From Erwinia psidii (GTDB lineage: Bacteria; Pseudomonadota; Gammaproteobacteria; Enterobacterales; Enterobacteriaceae), in the NCBI RefSeq assembly GCF_003846135.1, contig NZ_RHHM01000002.1, positions 243,322 through 307,321 of the forward strand: a stretch of 64,000 bases of DNA, in the 5' to 3' direction. The translations under genes were made by a program, and so were the position numbers. Positions 1-8,455 of this stretch are shown here, piece by piece; positions within the stretch are counted from its first letter, which is position 1; every line of letters starts with the position of its first letter. The notes below the pieces were generated by a model that did not search any database, was not told the origin of the DNA, and saw only the letters and a list, made by a program, of their open reading frames with translations.

Positions 1-576
1 TTCAGGCAGTAGCTGACTCACGGCCTGTTGCCAGTCAAGGTACAATTCACCCTGCGAGGTGACCAGTTTCAGGCTTTCGGGCTGCATTGACTCATCAGGT
101 TGCAGCTGCCAGTCCAGATGTGAATGCCGCTGTAACCATTCCGCGACGGAGGACTGTTGTGATGGGTGACAGTATAAACTGCCCTGGTCTGCCTGGGTTT
201 TCTCACGGAGCAACTGACGCAGTAAGGCGTTTAAACGCGCTGGCTCAGGAATATCCGACAGTAACTGGCCCAGCGCCTGCGACAGCACCTCATCCATCAC
301 CGCCAACACATCGGTTTCAATCCGTTGCTGTTGCTGCTGCCAGTCAGACAGCAGGGTATTGGCCTGCTGCCAAAAATCCTGCTCGGCACTTTGCTGCGCG
401 TGCAGCCTGATGCTTTCCGCTTCCTGTTCTGCGTCGGCCAGTAGCTGTTCAGCCTGCTGCTGTGCCTGCTGCAGGATATCACGCGCCTGCTGCTCTTTTT
501 GTAGCCGCGCCAGGTCGATCACGGGTGCCAGATCGGCCTCACCATTCAACAGAGTGATTCTTTTGCGCGTTAACAT
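1..576 (-). CDS. hrpE: HrpE, type III secretion stator (SctL/YscL family), 3' end outside window
   Basis: The frame stays open from an ATG at 576 to the window edge, giving 192 residues. The family is about 200 residues long, so only a few C-terminal residues are probably missing. The N-terminal half is a Gln/Ala/Glu-rich helix (roughly residues 25-90), as in SctL proteins, which dimerise as a peripheral stalk and hold the ATPase HrcN at the cytoplasmic side of the secretion machine. The start overlaps the hrpD stop by 7 bases, so the two are probably translationally coupled. It is the fifth gene of the hrpA-led operon. hrpF, hrpG and hrcC would be expected beyond the left edge. The identification rests on position, length and the helical N-terminus. 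Confidence 0.83.
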   Translation of the reverse strand, partial: MLTRKRITLLNGEADLAPVIDLARLQKEQQARDILQQAQQQAEQLLADAEQEAESIRLHAQQSAEQDFWQQANTLLSDWQQQQQRIETDVLAVMDEVLSQALGQLLSDIPEPARLNALLRQLLREKTQADQGSLYCHPSQQSSVAEWLQRHSHLDWQLQPDESMQPESLKLVTSQGELYLDWQQAVSQLLPE

Positions 577-1160
577 TGTGGCTCCTGCGAGGCATACCAG
601 AAAACAGCCTGCCACAGCGGTAAAAGACGTGATGGAAATGCACTCAGTTGCGTTAACTGTTCTACTGCCAGAACCTTCTCCTGAGGGAACGCCAGCCGTA
701 ACCGTCCCCAACAATCAGGACCAGCACGCTGACGCAGTAGCCACAGACCATTGGTATCGCCGTCACTGACCGGTAGCCCTTCAGCATCCGTTAACCACAG
801 ACCCGGACGCATCGCCTGAGCGACACGGCGACACCAGCGCTGTTGATCTGGTGACAGCGTTTCCCCGGTCGATCCCCGCCAGCACACTTCCGCTGCCAGA
901 GACAAAGCGAGCTGACGTTGTTCTGCGGTTATCTCCAGCCAGTTAAGCAGTTCTTCATCCACCGGCGAAAGCCGGGTGGTCAACTGCAACTGCTGACAAA
1001 TCATCGGATGATGCGTTTGCGCCAGAGCAGCCAGACGGGTGTCATCCAGCTGATAAAATGCGGCCTGCCGCCACTGCTCATCAGCGGCCAGCCAGCTGTC
1101 GATGCACCACCAGCGTAACCAGCGCAGGGTCGGGTCGTCAGCAGGCAGCATCTCACTCAT
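570..1160 (-). CDS. hrpD: HrpD, type III secretion accessory protein (SctK-like)
   Basis: This 196-residue protein is rich in Trp and Leu, with no signal peptide or membrane segment. In Erwinia-type Hrp clusters the gene between hrcJ and hrpE is hrpD. Its counterparts (SctK) are cytoplasmic proteins that work with the sorting platform under the export gate, together with HrcQ, HrpE and HrcN. The ATG at 1160 overlaps the hrcJ stop by 8 bases, and the stop overlaps the hrpE start. That placing supports the call more than any motif does, because SctK proteins are poorly conserved and I see no diagnostic residue. Confidence 0.8.
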   Translation of the reverse strand: MSEMLPADDPTLRWLRWWCIDSWLAADEQWRQAAFYQLDDTRLAALAQTHHPMICQQLQLTTRLSPVDEELLNWLEITAEQRQLALSLAAEVCWRGSTGETLSPDQQRWCRRVAQAMRPGLWLTDAEGLPVSDGDTNGLWLLRQRAGPDCWGRLRLAFPQEKVLAVEQLTQLSAFPSRLLPLWQAVFWYASQEPQC

Positions 1161-1926
1161 CTTTTGCTACCGGCTGCTGGCGTTGACGATAGCGTTTCCA
1201 GTGCGGCCAGCCGAAGAATCCCACTACCACTAACAGAATCAGCGTACCGACGAAGCCAGATATCCAGCTTAACTGAGCAGAGCGCTCAGGCGTGACCATA
1301 AATGGCCCAAAAGAGACTTCCGGCGGCTTGTCCTGATAGGTTTCGGCAGGGACAAATACAATCGCAAGGTCTTTATCTGCCCGTCCAGCCAGGCCTGGCA
1401 GGCTGCTGGCGACCATCTGTCGGATACGTGGCTCAATGACATCCGGGTCGAGGTCGGGACGGTATTTAATAAACACCGCCGCACTGGCCGGTTGTACCGG
1501 TTCACCTGGGGCGATACGTTCAGGCAACACCACATGAACCCTGGCGACAATCACACCGTCAATCTGGCTGAGGGTCGATTCCACTTCCTGCGACAGGGCA
1601 TAGATGTAGCGCGCCCGCTCTTCCAGCGGCGTCGAGATCACGCCATTTTTCTGGAACACTTCACCCAGGTTGGTTCGGGCAGGTCGTGGGAGTCCTGCGG
1701 CATCAAGAATATGTACAGCACGGTTTAATTCGGCGGCATCCACCAGTACGGTTATCCCGTCTTTGCTGGTACGTTTGTCTGCCTGGATATGATAGCGTCC
1801 GAGTTCTGCCGCAACTTCGTTAGCGTCGTTTTCTGTCAGGCCGTGGTTAAGTTCGACCTGGTCATTACAGCCGAGCAGTAAGAATACCGGCAGTAAGAGC
1901 AGTAACTTGAAAGATAATTTAGCCAT
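1153..1926 (-). CDS. hrcJ: HrcJ, inner-membrane ring lipoprotein of the Hrp secretion system (SctJ)
   Basis: This 257-residue protein has an N-terminal signal peptide ending in a lipobox LLGC, so Cys20 would be the lipidated residue. It is followed by the periplasmic ring-building domains of the YscJ/PrgK/FliF family, including the conserved stretch ARVHVVLPER near residues 128-137. A C-terminal transmembrane helix lies at about residues 215-238, with a basic tail after it. In the family, 24 copies form the inner ring around the export gate with the SctD protein (here HrpQ). It starts 6 bases after the hrpB stop and is co-transcribed with hrpA and hrpB. Confidence 0.95.
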   Translation of the reverse strand: MAKLSFKLLLLLPVFLLLGCNDQVELNHGLTENDANEVAAELGRYHIQADKRTSKDGITVLVDAAELNRAVHILDAAGLPRPARTNLGEVFQKNGVISTPLEERARYIYALSQEVESTLSQIDGVIVARVHVVLPERIAPGEPVQPASAAVFIKYRPDLDPDVIEPRIRQMVASSLPGLAGRADKDLAIVFVPAETYQDKPPEVSFGPFMVTPERSAQLSWISGFVGTLILLVVVGFFGWPHWKRYRQRQQPVAKDE

Positions 1927-1932
1927 AGGGAG

Positions 1933-2298
1933 TTACTGCAAGTTGGTCAGTTTTTCCAGACTCTGGACACCTTTGCCAACCAGTTTTGCGTTGAGCAGGC
2001 TTTCCAGGTAGTAGGAAGATAGTGTACGGTTAGCATCCATAATGCTTCTTGAGTCAAGGCTGCGTGATGCTTTTGCCAGTGCCCTGTCGGCGTTATTTGA
2101 CTGTCCACTTGCGGTTTCAGACAGGCTGGTGAGTTTGTTGATCCATGATTGATTGTCAGGGGTTTCCGCGCTCTTGCCCGGCGCTTGCAGTGCGGCGCTG
2201 AACCAGGAAGCATCTGCCGTATTCGTGGCAGCCGAACTGAGGTCACTATCCCCGGTGCTGATGGCTAAAGAGGGGGTATTTCCGGCATTGATTTTCAT
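1933..2298 (-). CDS. hrpB: HrpB, inner rod protein (SctI)
   Basis: This 121-residue protein is rich in Ser, Ala and Asn, with a helical C-terminus ending in LVGKGVQSLEKLTNLQ, typical of SctI/PrgJ-like rod proteins that join the export gate to the external filament. The ATG at 2298 has a good ribosome site (GAGGA) about 9 bases upstream. It lies directly after hrpA, separated by a stem-loop, and directly before hrcJ, the standard Erwinia order. It is probably itself an early secreted substrate, so the lack of a cleavable signal peptide is expected. Confidence 0.88.
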   Translation of the reverse strand: MKINAGNTPSLAISTGDSDLSSAATNTADASWFSAALQAPGKSAETPDNQSWINKLTSLSETASGQSNNADRALAKASRSLDSRSIMDANRTLSSYYLESLLNAKLVGKGVQSLEKLTNLQ

Positions 2299-2327
2299 GA
2301 CTGGTCCTCATCGGCAGCGAAAACAAA

Positions 2328-2358
2328 CCGGGCGCGGGTGCTGAAACCACACGCCCGG
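2328..2358 (-). other. hrpA-hrpB intercistronic stem-loop
   Basis: A GC-rich inverted repeat (2328-2334 with 2352-2358, plus an inner GTG/CAC pair) sits between the hrpA stop and the hrpB ribosome site. No T-run follows on the minus strand, so it is not a classic terminator. A 3' hairpin that protects the abundant pilin message, or partly attenuates readthrough, would fit. That role is an inference. Confidence 0.6.
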
Positions 2359-2365
2359 CCATTTA

Positions 2366-2596
2366 TCAGAACTGAATGGCTTTTGCGGCGTTGTGGCCGG
2401 AGTTGATTTCTTTGGTAGCAGAGTCCATTTTTCCATCAAGAATGGAGTTCTGAGTATCCAGCTTCATTTTAGATGCCTGGGCATTGGCAGATTGAGTCAG
2501 TGAGTCACTCATCGCTCCTTCCAGAGTTTGTGATGCAGACTGGCTCGCGCTTGACAAAGATGAACCACTGGTAAGGCTGGTAAGTAAACCGCTCAT
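2366..2596 (-). CDS. hrpA: HrpA, Hrp pilus subunit
   Basis: This 76-residue protein is rich in Ser, Gln and Ala, has no Cys, and ends in the pattern NSGHNAAKAIQF seen at the C-terminus of Erwinia-type HrpA pilins. In the family, HrpA is secreted through the machine and polymerises into the long filament that crosses the plant cell wall. It is the first gene of its operon, with an HrpL-type promoter 58 bases upstream of the start and a good ribosome site (GGAGAG) before the ATG. Pilins of this family vary strongly in the N-terminal half, so low identity there would not argue against the call. Confidence 0.92.
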   Translation of the reverse strand: MSGLLTSLTSGSSLSSASQSASQTLEGAMSDSLTQSANAQASKMKLDTQNSILDGKMDSATKEINSGHNAAKAIQF

Positions 2597-2653
2597 ATTA
2601 ATCTCTCCGATTGTTTAGGTTGTGCTCAGGAACATCACACAATGTTCGTTAAT

Positions 2654-2681
2654 TAAGTGGTGGTCCTTCTGTATCGGTTCC
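2654..2681 (-). promoter_or_regulatory. hrp box (HrpL promoter) of hrpA operon
   Basis: On the minus strand GGAACC (2681-2676) is followed by 15 bases and then CCACTTA (2660-2654), a full match to the HrpL promoter consensus GGAACC-N15/16-CCACNNA. It lies 58 bases upstream of the hrpA start. Confidence 0.93.
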
Positions 2682-2774
2682 AGGGTAATTCGATTTTTTC
2701 TTTATTTTTTTGCGCTTTTTTTTAAATCTGTACCATCATTTATCATTCTCACTGTTTATCTGCAGACAAACAGA

Positions 2775-2812
2775 AGGAAAAAACCCTGATGCACCGGAGC
2801 ACATCAGGGTTT
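2775..2812 (-). terminator. Rho-independent terminator after hrpS
   Basis: A perfect 11-base-pair stem (2802-2812 with 2781-2791) with a 10-base loop is followed on the minus strand by a T-run. It lies 34 bases after the hrpS stop and separates hrpS from the hrpA promoter. Confidence 0.9.
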
Positions 2813-2845
2813 GCGGTCGTTCCCGACGTCAAAAGAGACAGGCGG

Positions 2846-3826
2846 TCACTGGGTGATAATACCACCGGTGGAAACGTTTACGTTGAGTAATTTGATACGG
2901 TGATAGAGCGTGCGTAAAGGCATTCCCAGCTCCTGCGCGGCATTATCAATACTGTGCCCGTGACGCACCAGACAATCGTGAATAAGGGTTTTTTCAATGC
3001 GGCGCATCATCTCTTTCAGCTGCGGTTTTTCCTTGCTGCACTGACATGTCAGTCCCAAAGGGGACAATCCCAGTGCAAAACGTTCAGCGGCCGCTTTCAG
3101 CTCACGAATGTTGCCAGGCCAGTTGTAACTCAGCAGGCATTCGTAATGTTCCTGAGTGATTTCAGGTGGCGTAATTTGCAGTTCGGCGGCTGCCTTGTCG
3201 ATGAATTGACGAAACAGCGGGATAATCATCTCAATGCGTGAGCGAAGCGGCAGAAGCTGGATGCTGACCGTATTAAGTCTGAAGTAGAGATCGCGGCGGA
3301 AAGTGCCGCGTTCAACCAGCGTCAGTAACGGCGTCTGAGTTGCAACAATCACCCGCATATTTACCGGCGTAAAACGGGTTCCACCAAGACGTTCGACACC
3401 TCTGTTTTCCAGCACTCGCAACATCTTGGCCTGCAATGACAATGGCATACTGTCAATTTCATCGAGAAACAGAATGCCATTGTTGGCTTCTTCAACATAA
3501 CCCGCACGCGCCTGTCCTGCTCCGGTGTAGGCCCCGTTATTAATGCCAAACAGCTCGCTTTCTGCGAGCGTTTCAGGAATTGCCGCGCAGTTCACCGCGA
3601 CCAGTTTTCCCGTACAACCAGAAAGCTGATGAATTTTTCGTGCCAACGTGTCTTTACCAGTCCCGGTTTCCCCTTCAAGGACTAAATCTATTTTTAATGG
3701 CGCAACGGTTTTAATCATCTCCGCCAGCGGATCGTGGATATCGATAGGTTGTTCTTCTCTCAAAGAGATGCGCTCCCCCTGTCCCGGCCATGACCGGAAA
3801 GAGTGCCCACTATTCCTGATGTTCAT
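2846..3826 (-). CDS. hrpS: HrpS, sigma-54 enhancer-binding activator of hrpL
   Basis: This 326-residue NtrC-type activator lacks a receiver domain. The AAA+ domain (about residues 28-260) shows Walker A GETGTGKD, Walker B with FLDEID, and the sigma-54 contact loop as GAYTGA (the common form is GAFTGA). A Fis-type helix-turn-helix lies at the C-terminus (about residues 290-315). In Erwinia and Pantoea, HrpS with RpoN and IHF activates hrpL, and hrpL carries a consensus sigma-54 promoter in this window. With no regulatory domain, its activity is set by its own expression, in Pantoea stewartii through HrpX/HrpY, encoded just upstream. A terminator follows the stop. Confidence 0.95.
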   Translation of the reverse strand: MNIRNSGHSFRSWPGQGERISLREEQPIDIHDPLAEMIKTVAPLKIDLVLEGETGTGKDTLARKIHQLSGCTGKLVAVNCAAIPETLAESELFGINNGAYTGAGQARAGYVEEANNGILFLDEIDSMPLSLQAKMLRVLENRGVERLGGTRFTPVNMRVIVATQTPLLTLVERGTFRRDLYFRLNTVSIQLLPLRSRIEMIIPLFRQFIDKAAAELQITPPEITQEHYECLLSYNWPGNIRELKAAAERFALGLSPLGLTCQCSKEKPQLKEMMRRIEKTLIHDCLVRHGHSIDNAAQELGMPLRTLYHRIKLLNVNVSTGGIITQ

Positions 3827-4185
3827 AAAAAGTTACCCCTGACTATCCATTATTTTAATTAACGTCACTTACCAACACAGCAATGTTACCGTTCGTGTAT
3901 CAGACATACAAAGTTACAATTGGGGTCATAATTTTTACTGTCGTCTCACACTTGCATTAAGAATTACCCATCGCAACGTTAAGAAACCATCATCATATGC
4001 TGAAGATTAAGTAAGGGATTTTCGGGGATACGGGTAAGGATCGCCCTACTTTTTGTCAGCAAAATGGTAGCGGTTACACACCGCATCCATTTTATTTACC
4101 TGTTAAATAAGGATATTTTTTAGGGAGACTTGCAAGAAATGAACAACTGAGGCGGGTAGTACCAGAATGCAATATAGGAGCAATC
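3827..4185. other. hrpY-hrpS intergenic region, probable hrpS promoter region
   Basis: About 360 bases have no credible gene. It is the only non-coding space upstream of hrpS, so hrpS promoter and HrpY-binding sites are expected here. It is AT-rich next to hrpS. I saw no HrpL box or -24/-12 promoter in it and cannot define a promoter with confidence. Confidence 0.5.
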
Positions 4186-4827
4186 CTACGTAATCAACCG
4201 ATGGCTGATAGCATATTTCACGATGTCTGCATTGGTGGTAAACATCATTTTGTCCATTAAGCGCGATTTATGGGTGCTGACCGTTTTGTTACTGATTGCC
4301 AACGCCTCGGCAATATGGTTGACGCCTTCTCCACGCGCCAACATCAGCATGATTTGCATCTCACGCGATGTCAGACGCTCGTGCAGTACTTCGCCTGACT
4401 GCGTGTACTCATCAAACACAATCTGCTCTGCCAGAACGTGATCGATAAAGCGCTGCCCCCTTGCCACACGATGAATCGCGGCCAGCAGCGTTTCCGGGTC
4501 GTTATCTTTGGTGATATAGCCAAGTGCACCACATTTCAGCACGCGCCGCGCAATCTGCGGCTCGCTGTACATGGTCAGGATCAGGATCGGCAGCTTTGGG
4601 TACTGAAGGTGGATACGGGTGATCAGATCCTCACCACAGAGTCCCGGCATACTCATATCCAGCAGCAGTAAATCAACCTGTTCACTTCGCAGACCTTCCA
4701 TCACCTGAATACCATTGCCGGCTTCAGCAACCACCACCAGACGTTCATCAAGCGAAAATATCTGCTTTAGCCCCTCACGCATGATGACATGGTCATCCAC
4801 GATCATCAGACGAATATTATTATCCAT
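4186..4827 (-). CDS. hrpY: HrpY, response regulator of the HrpX/HrpY system
   Basis: This 213-residue NarL/FixJ-type response regulator has an N-terminal receiver domain with the acidic pair DD at 11-12 and probable phospho-acceptor Asp57 in LLLLDMSMPG. A LuxR-type helix-turn-helix occupies the C-terminal 60 residues. I chose the ATG at 4827; the upstream in-frame start would be a TTG within hrpX. The chosen start overlaps the end of hrpX by 8 bases, so the sensor and regulator are translationally coupled. In Pantoea stewartii HrpY activates hrpS, the next gene downstream. Confidence 0.93.
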   Translation of the reverse strand: MDNNIRLMIVDDHVIMREGLKQIFSLDERLVVVAEAGNGIQVMEGLRSEQVDLLLLDMSMPGLCGEDLITRIHLQYPKLPILILTMYSEPQIARRVLKCGALGYITKDNDPETLLAAIHRVARGQRFIDHVLAEQIVFDEYTQSGEVLHERLTSREMQIMLMLARGEGVNHIAEALAISNKTVSTHKSRLMDKMMFTTNADIVKYAISHRLIT

Positions 4828-6316
4828 TGTATGATTCCAAATCTTCAATGTTATGAGTAACTTGATTTAGGGGAATAGTCAGCGTGACCCGGGTACCCAC
4901 TGACGGATGACTTTCAATTTCCACGTTGCCACCCAGCATCCGGCCACGTTCTCTCATACTCATTAACCCAAAGGCATTATCTTTACGCTGTTCGCAGTCA
5001 AAACCGCGTCCGTTGTCACGCACGGTCAGTACCACCGAGTTGGTATGCCGCACAATCAAAATAATCACTTCGGTGGCCTGAGCATGGCGGGAAATATTAG
5101 TTAACGATTCCTGCGCCACACGGAACGCCGCCGTCGCTTGCTCATCATTCAGCCGCACTTCCTGTTCAGGCGCAATCAACCGACAGCAACAGCCAATATG
5201 ACGGCTGATAAATTCATCCCGCAACCACTCCAGCGCCGGGGTTAGCCCCATATCCAGCACATTTGGTCGCAGTCGGGTCGCCACATTGCGTACCACCTGA
5301 ATGGTTTTGTCAGCCAGCCCCATCAAATGCACCACCCGCTCATGCAGCTGGGGGTTGTCTTTGCTGAACTGGATACGAAGCAGTGAAATACCCATTCTCA
5401 GTGACGTTAAATGCTGCCCAAGTTCATCGTGGATCTCACGTGCGATGCGCTTACGCTCCTCTTCGCGTGATACTTCACGCTGTTGGGCCAACAGCCGCAG
5501 TCGCATATGCGAATCTTCCAGCTTTTTCTCCGCGTAATGGATAGCCGTGATATCACGCCCGACCACCATCACCGAAACCAGGCAGCCATGTTGATCAAAT
5601 TCCGGCACACAGCGGGTATGGTTGATAATCGTCCCGCCAGTTAACGGACTGTCAGACTCCACCAGCTCACCTTCTGCTTCAATCTGACTGACGATCACTT
5701 CCCTGATCAGACGTTCGATATGCTGAACGCAGGGCAGATCGCCCAATAATTCACGTAAGGTGCGTCCACGCAACTCCTCCGCTGACAGATGCAGATGCCG
5801 TAGTGCCGCTGGATTGGCATACTGACATTTAAGATTCGTATCAAAACGAACCACCATATCCGGTGAGTTCTCAACTAATACCCGGAATTCCTGTTCCCGC
5901 ACATGAGCCATCTGTTCAAGATGTTTGCGCTCTCTGATGTCCTTAACCACGCACATGCTGTAATCGCCCTCTTCATAGATAAAAGGATTTGAACTGACCT
6001 CAACCGGTATCATCTCGCCCTGTTTGCTTTTATGATACGTTTCAAAGGAGTAAGATCCGCCGCTGCTCTGCCCCCGAACCCGTCGCCACATGGCAAGTAT
6101 ATCTTCCTTGCTCCACCCCGGGTCGATATCTGAAACGGACATTTCCAGTAATTCTTTGCTGCTATAACCCAGGATACGACACGCCTCGTCATTGACGTAG
6201 AAAAAGCGGGTCTGGCTGTCAATAAGAAAGACCGCGTCTCTCACCATGTTCAGTGCAAACTCGACCAATTTAAGCGGCTCACTGCTGGTCTTTAACTGTC
6301 GCTCAGAAAATTGCAT
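4820..6316 (-). CDS. hrpX: HrpX, PAS-domain sensor histidine kinase
   Basis: This 498-residue kinase has no membrane segment, so it is a cytoplasmic sensor. Two PAS domains lie at about residues 15-130 and 140-260. A HisKA_3 dimerisation domain follows with phospho-acceptor His296 in AREIHDELGQ, and then a HATPase domain with the N-box-like stretch ESLTNISRHA and the G motif DNGRGFD. The start at 6316 has a strong ribosome site (AAAGGAGA) 5 bases upstream. The longer in-frame alternative at 6406 has none. It phosphorylates HrpY. The signal is not evident from the sequence; soluble PAS sensors usually read an internal metabolic or redox cue. Confidence 0.93.
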   Translation of the reverse strand: MQFSERQLKTSSEPLKLVEFALNMVRDAVFLIDSQTRFFYVNDEACRILGYSSKELLEMSVSDIDPGWSKEDILAMWRRVRGQSSGGSYSFETYHKSKQGEMIPVEVSSNPFIYEEGDYSMCVVKDIRERKHLEQMAHVREQEFRVLVENSPDMVVRFDTNLKCQYANPAALRHLHLSAEELRGRTLRELLGDLPCVQHIERLIREVIVSQIEAEGELVESDSPLTGGTIINHTRCVPEFDQHGCLVSVMVVGRDITAIHYAEKKLEDSHMRLRLLAQQREVSREEERKRIAREIHDELGQHLTSLRMGISLLRIQFSKDNPQLHERVVHLMGLADKTIQVVRNVATRLRPNVLDMGLTPALEWLRDEFISRHIGCCCRLIAPEQEVRLNDEQATAAFRVAQESLTNISRHAQATEVIILIVRHTNSVVLTVRDNGRGFDCEQRKDNAFGLMSMRERGRMLGGNVEIESHPSVGTRVTLTIPLNQVTHNIEDLESYNG

Positions 6317-6463
6317 CTCGTCTCCTTTCAGTAAACATCGTTTACCTGATCTGGTTGCACAACTGCAATCTGGCAGCGTTGCATTGAGGTTGTGTCCAGA
6401 CAACACTACAGGACACGGTGCAAATCACTTTACGATTTAGCGGATTTTTCGTCTATCCAACTT

Positions 6464-7012
6464 TCATGAAAAAACGGACTGTTTTAAAGAAACGCGCACC
6501 CGCGAGAGACGGGAACGTACCGTACCAATCGGAATATTCAAATCCGCCGCGATGTCCTGATAGCTGCCATCTTTCTCCACCAGCATACTCAGCAGGTTGC
6601 GAGTATCTTCTGGCAGCACGGCGATGGAATTAAGGGTGGAGTGTAAAATTCTTTGATGTTCAGTAATTTGGCTAGGATCGTCGCCCTGGGTCAGGACAAT
6701 ATCATCTTCCAGTTCATCATAACGTGGACGCCCGGATTGCAAGCGAAAATGGTTACGAATCAGATTCAACGCGATACCAAACACCCAGGTTTCCGGTCGT
6801 GACGCGCCGGCGAACTTGTCACGATTGCGAAACACTTCCAGCCAGGTCATCTGCACAAGGTCTTCTGCATCCTCCCGATGGGAAACACGTTTGCGGATAA
6901 AATGATGCACACGACGTCCATGTTCGCGAAAGATCCTTTCCCAGTCGATATTCATCGGTAACGTATTACTGACTGATAACTGTTCTGTGGACTGCAAATG
7001 AATTTCTGACAT
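6464..7012 (-). CDS. hrpL: HrpL, ECF sigma factor for the Hrp regulon
   Basis: This 182-residue ECF-type sigma factor has region 2 with DAEDLVQMTWLEVFRNRDKF, which binds core polymerase and the -10 element. Region 4 has the helix-turn-helix DIAADLNIPIGTVRSRLSR, which reads the GGAAC half of hrp boxes. I chose the ATG at 7012, with GGAG 7 bases upstream. Two upstream in-frame ATGs (7024, 7036) leave a very short leader from the sigma-54 promoter and lack the usual MSEIHLQ start. HrpL drives hrpA, hrpJ, hrpK and probably the acetyltransferase operon in this window. Confidence 0.95.
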   Translation of the reverse strand: MSEIHLQSTEQLSVSNTLPMNIDWERIFREHGRRVHHFIRKRVSHREDAEDLVQMTWLEVFRNRDKFAGASRPETWVFGIALNLIRNHFRLQSGRPRYDELEDDIVLTQGDDPSQITEHQRILHSTLNSIAVLPEDTRNLLSMLVEKDGSYQDIAADLNIPIGTVRSRLSRVRVSLKQSVFS

Positions 7013-7061
7013 AACAAGCTCCATTATTTTACCCATTCTGCCCCATCGGCAATATGGCTAT

Positions 7062-7077
7062 AGCAAGGCTTGTGCCA
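7062..7077 (-). promoter_or_regulatory. Sigma-54 promoter of hrpL
   Basis: On the minus strand 7077-7062 reads TGGCACAAGCCTTGCT, matching the -24/-12 consensus TGGCAC-N5-TTGCT at every fixed position. Transcription would start near 7050, about 40 bases before the chosen hrpL ATG. HrpS is the expected activator. Confidence 0.93.
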
Positions 7078-7093
7078 ATCAAATAAAACAATT

Positions 7094-7106
7094 CAATTCA
7101 TTGATT
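7094..7106 (-). promoter_or_regulatory. IHF-binding site upstream of hrpL promoter
   Basis: The minus strand reads AATCAATGAATTG, a full match to the IHF consensus WATCAANNNNTTR, in AT-rich DNA about 17 bases upstream of the -24 element. IHF bending is known to help HrpS reach the polymerase at hrpL in Erwinia amylovora, so this is a likely functional site. Confidence 0.8.
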
Positions 7107-7227
7107 AATATGTGTTTTAAATTTTCCCCCTGCCTTTTTATGGCAAGTTATTGCCAGGGTTGAACAGGGGAATTTGCAACTACTTGCAAAGCGCCTCGCT
7201 GACTTTTTCCGACAGCAAAATCATCAG

Positions 7228-7255
7228 GGAACCAGGGCGCTAATCGCGCCACACA
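7228..7255 (+). promoter_or_regulatory. hrp box (HrpL promoter) of hrpJ operon
   Basis: GGAACC (7228-7233), 15 bases, then CCACACA (7249-7255) is a full match to the HrpL consensus. It lies 33 bases upstream of the hrpJ ATG and is expected to drive the whole hrpJ-hrcU operon. Confidence 0.94.
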
Positions 7256-7288
7256 TTAGCAACAAGTCTCATAATCGAGGTCGCCAGG

Positions 7289-8455
7289 ATGAAAATCGCT
7301 CCCGTTATACCCGGCATTCAACCAACACATATGCTCCCGGTCAGCGAGGTGGAAGATGCCATGCCACCGATCAGTGTTGCGCCAGCGGCGGCTGTCGGCG
7401 CGTCGGCACGTATGCCGTCCTCTCCGTTGGAGGACTCAATGGAAGAGGTTTCAATGACCTTCGCTGAACACGTTGAGCGGAAAACCAAAGCACTGAATCA
7501 GCGTAAAGTCGTGGCACAGCCTGGCAGCCGGGCAATGCAGCATATTGAACGTATTGAGAAATTAGACGAGTTACTTAAGCTGCTGGAACATCCACAGCAT
7601 GCGCAGCTGGAAATGCAAAATCAGAAGATGCAAACCCTGCTGCAAAACAACGGATCCCCGCATCTGGACGACTTATTGCAGGCCGCCGGAGGAGACCCGG
7701 CACGCTGTGACGTGCTGTTGCGCCACACGCTGCTTCAGGCACAACGCGCGCAAGACACTGAACTGACCACGAATGCGGCAAAGAGCCTTGAACTGCTGCA
7801 TCAGGAAAAAGGTGCCGAAGTCAGTGCCGGGGTGAATACCGCCCACGCCATTGCCAGCTTCAGTACCGATCCGACGCAGAAACAGGCAATGCGCCAGCTC
7901 TATTACCAGACGGTCGTCCATTTACAATCGGGCAATGCGATGCTGGAGGCGCTGCTGAACAGCTTTGGCAGCGTACATTTCAATCAGGGGCTACGCACGT
8001 TACAGCGCGCGCTGTCTGATGATATTGCTGCACGAAGTTCCTCTATCCCACGTCGCGCACTGCAAAAAATTCTCGCCAGCCTTCAGGATGCCGGCAATAT
8101 CAGTCAGACACTTACCGCCAGTAAAATTCTGCTGAAGCGGCTGGCAGGAAAACTGCCTGATGTCAGTTTCAGTCCGTTAGAGCTGACCCGCCGTCTGCTA
8201 AATCTGAGCGGAAATGGCGCTTACCTGCGCGATTTGCAAAACCTGTCGCGCGATGTGGCTGGCCAGCATCCTGAACATCAGGTGCTGTTCCTCAGCGGAC
8301 TGGTACCGCTGGTTTATCATCTTCCACTGGGACTGTGGCGGGATGATAAAAGCAAAAACCGCCAGATGGCGTTAAATCTCCTGCGCACGGTAATCAGTGA
8401 ATACGCTGCACATGAGCCGCGCGCCACTCTGTCACAACCCAGGGCGGCGTTGTAA
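7289..8455 (+). CDS. hrpJ: HrpJ, secretion gatekeeper (SctW/YopN family)
   Basis: This 388-residue soluble protein has a disordered N-terminal 60 residues that could carry a type III secretion signal, followed by a long helical body typical of YopN/InvE/HrpJ proteins. Members sit under the export gate and set the order of secretion: translocators and harpins first, effectors later. The ATG at 7289 has GAGG about 13 bases upstream and is the first good start after the hrp box. It is the first gene of an 11-gene operon, and its TAA is followed at once by the hrcV ATG. Confidence 0.92.
   Translation: MKIAPVIPGIQPTHMLPVSEVEDAMPPISVAPAAAVGASARMPSSPLEDSMEEVSMTFAEHVERKTKALNQRKVVAQPGSRAMQHIERIEKLDELLKLLEHPQHAQLEMQNQKMQTLLQNNGSPHLDDLLQAAGGDPARCDVLLRHTLLQAQRAQDTELTTNAAKSLELLHQEKGAEVSAGVNTAHAIASFSTDPTQKQAMRQLYYQTVVHLQSGNAMLEALLNSFGSVHFNQGLRTLQRALSDDIAARSSSIPRRALQKILASLQDAGNISQTLTASKILLKRLAGKLPDVSFSPLELTRRLLNLSGNGAYLRDLQNLSRDVAGQHPEHQVLFLSGLVPLVYHLPLGLWRDDKSKNRQMALNLLRTVISEYAAHEPRATLSQPRAAL

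Noticed and set aside
6418..6633. Small plus-strand frame antisense to the hrpL end
   Set aside because: Overlaps hrpL region 4, which is well supported; no other evidence.
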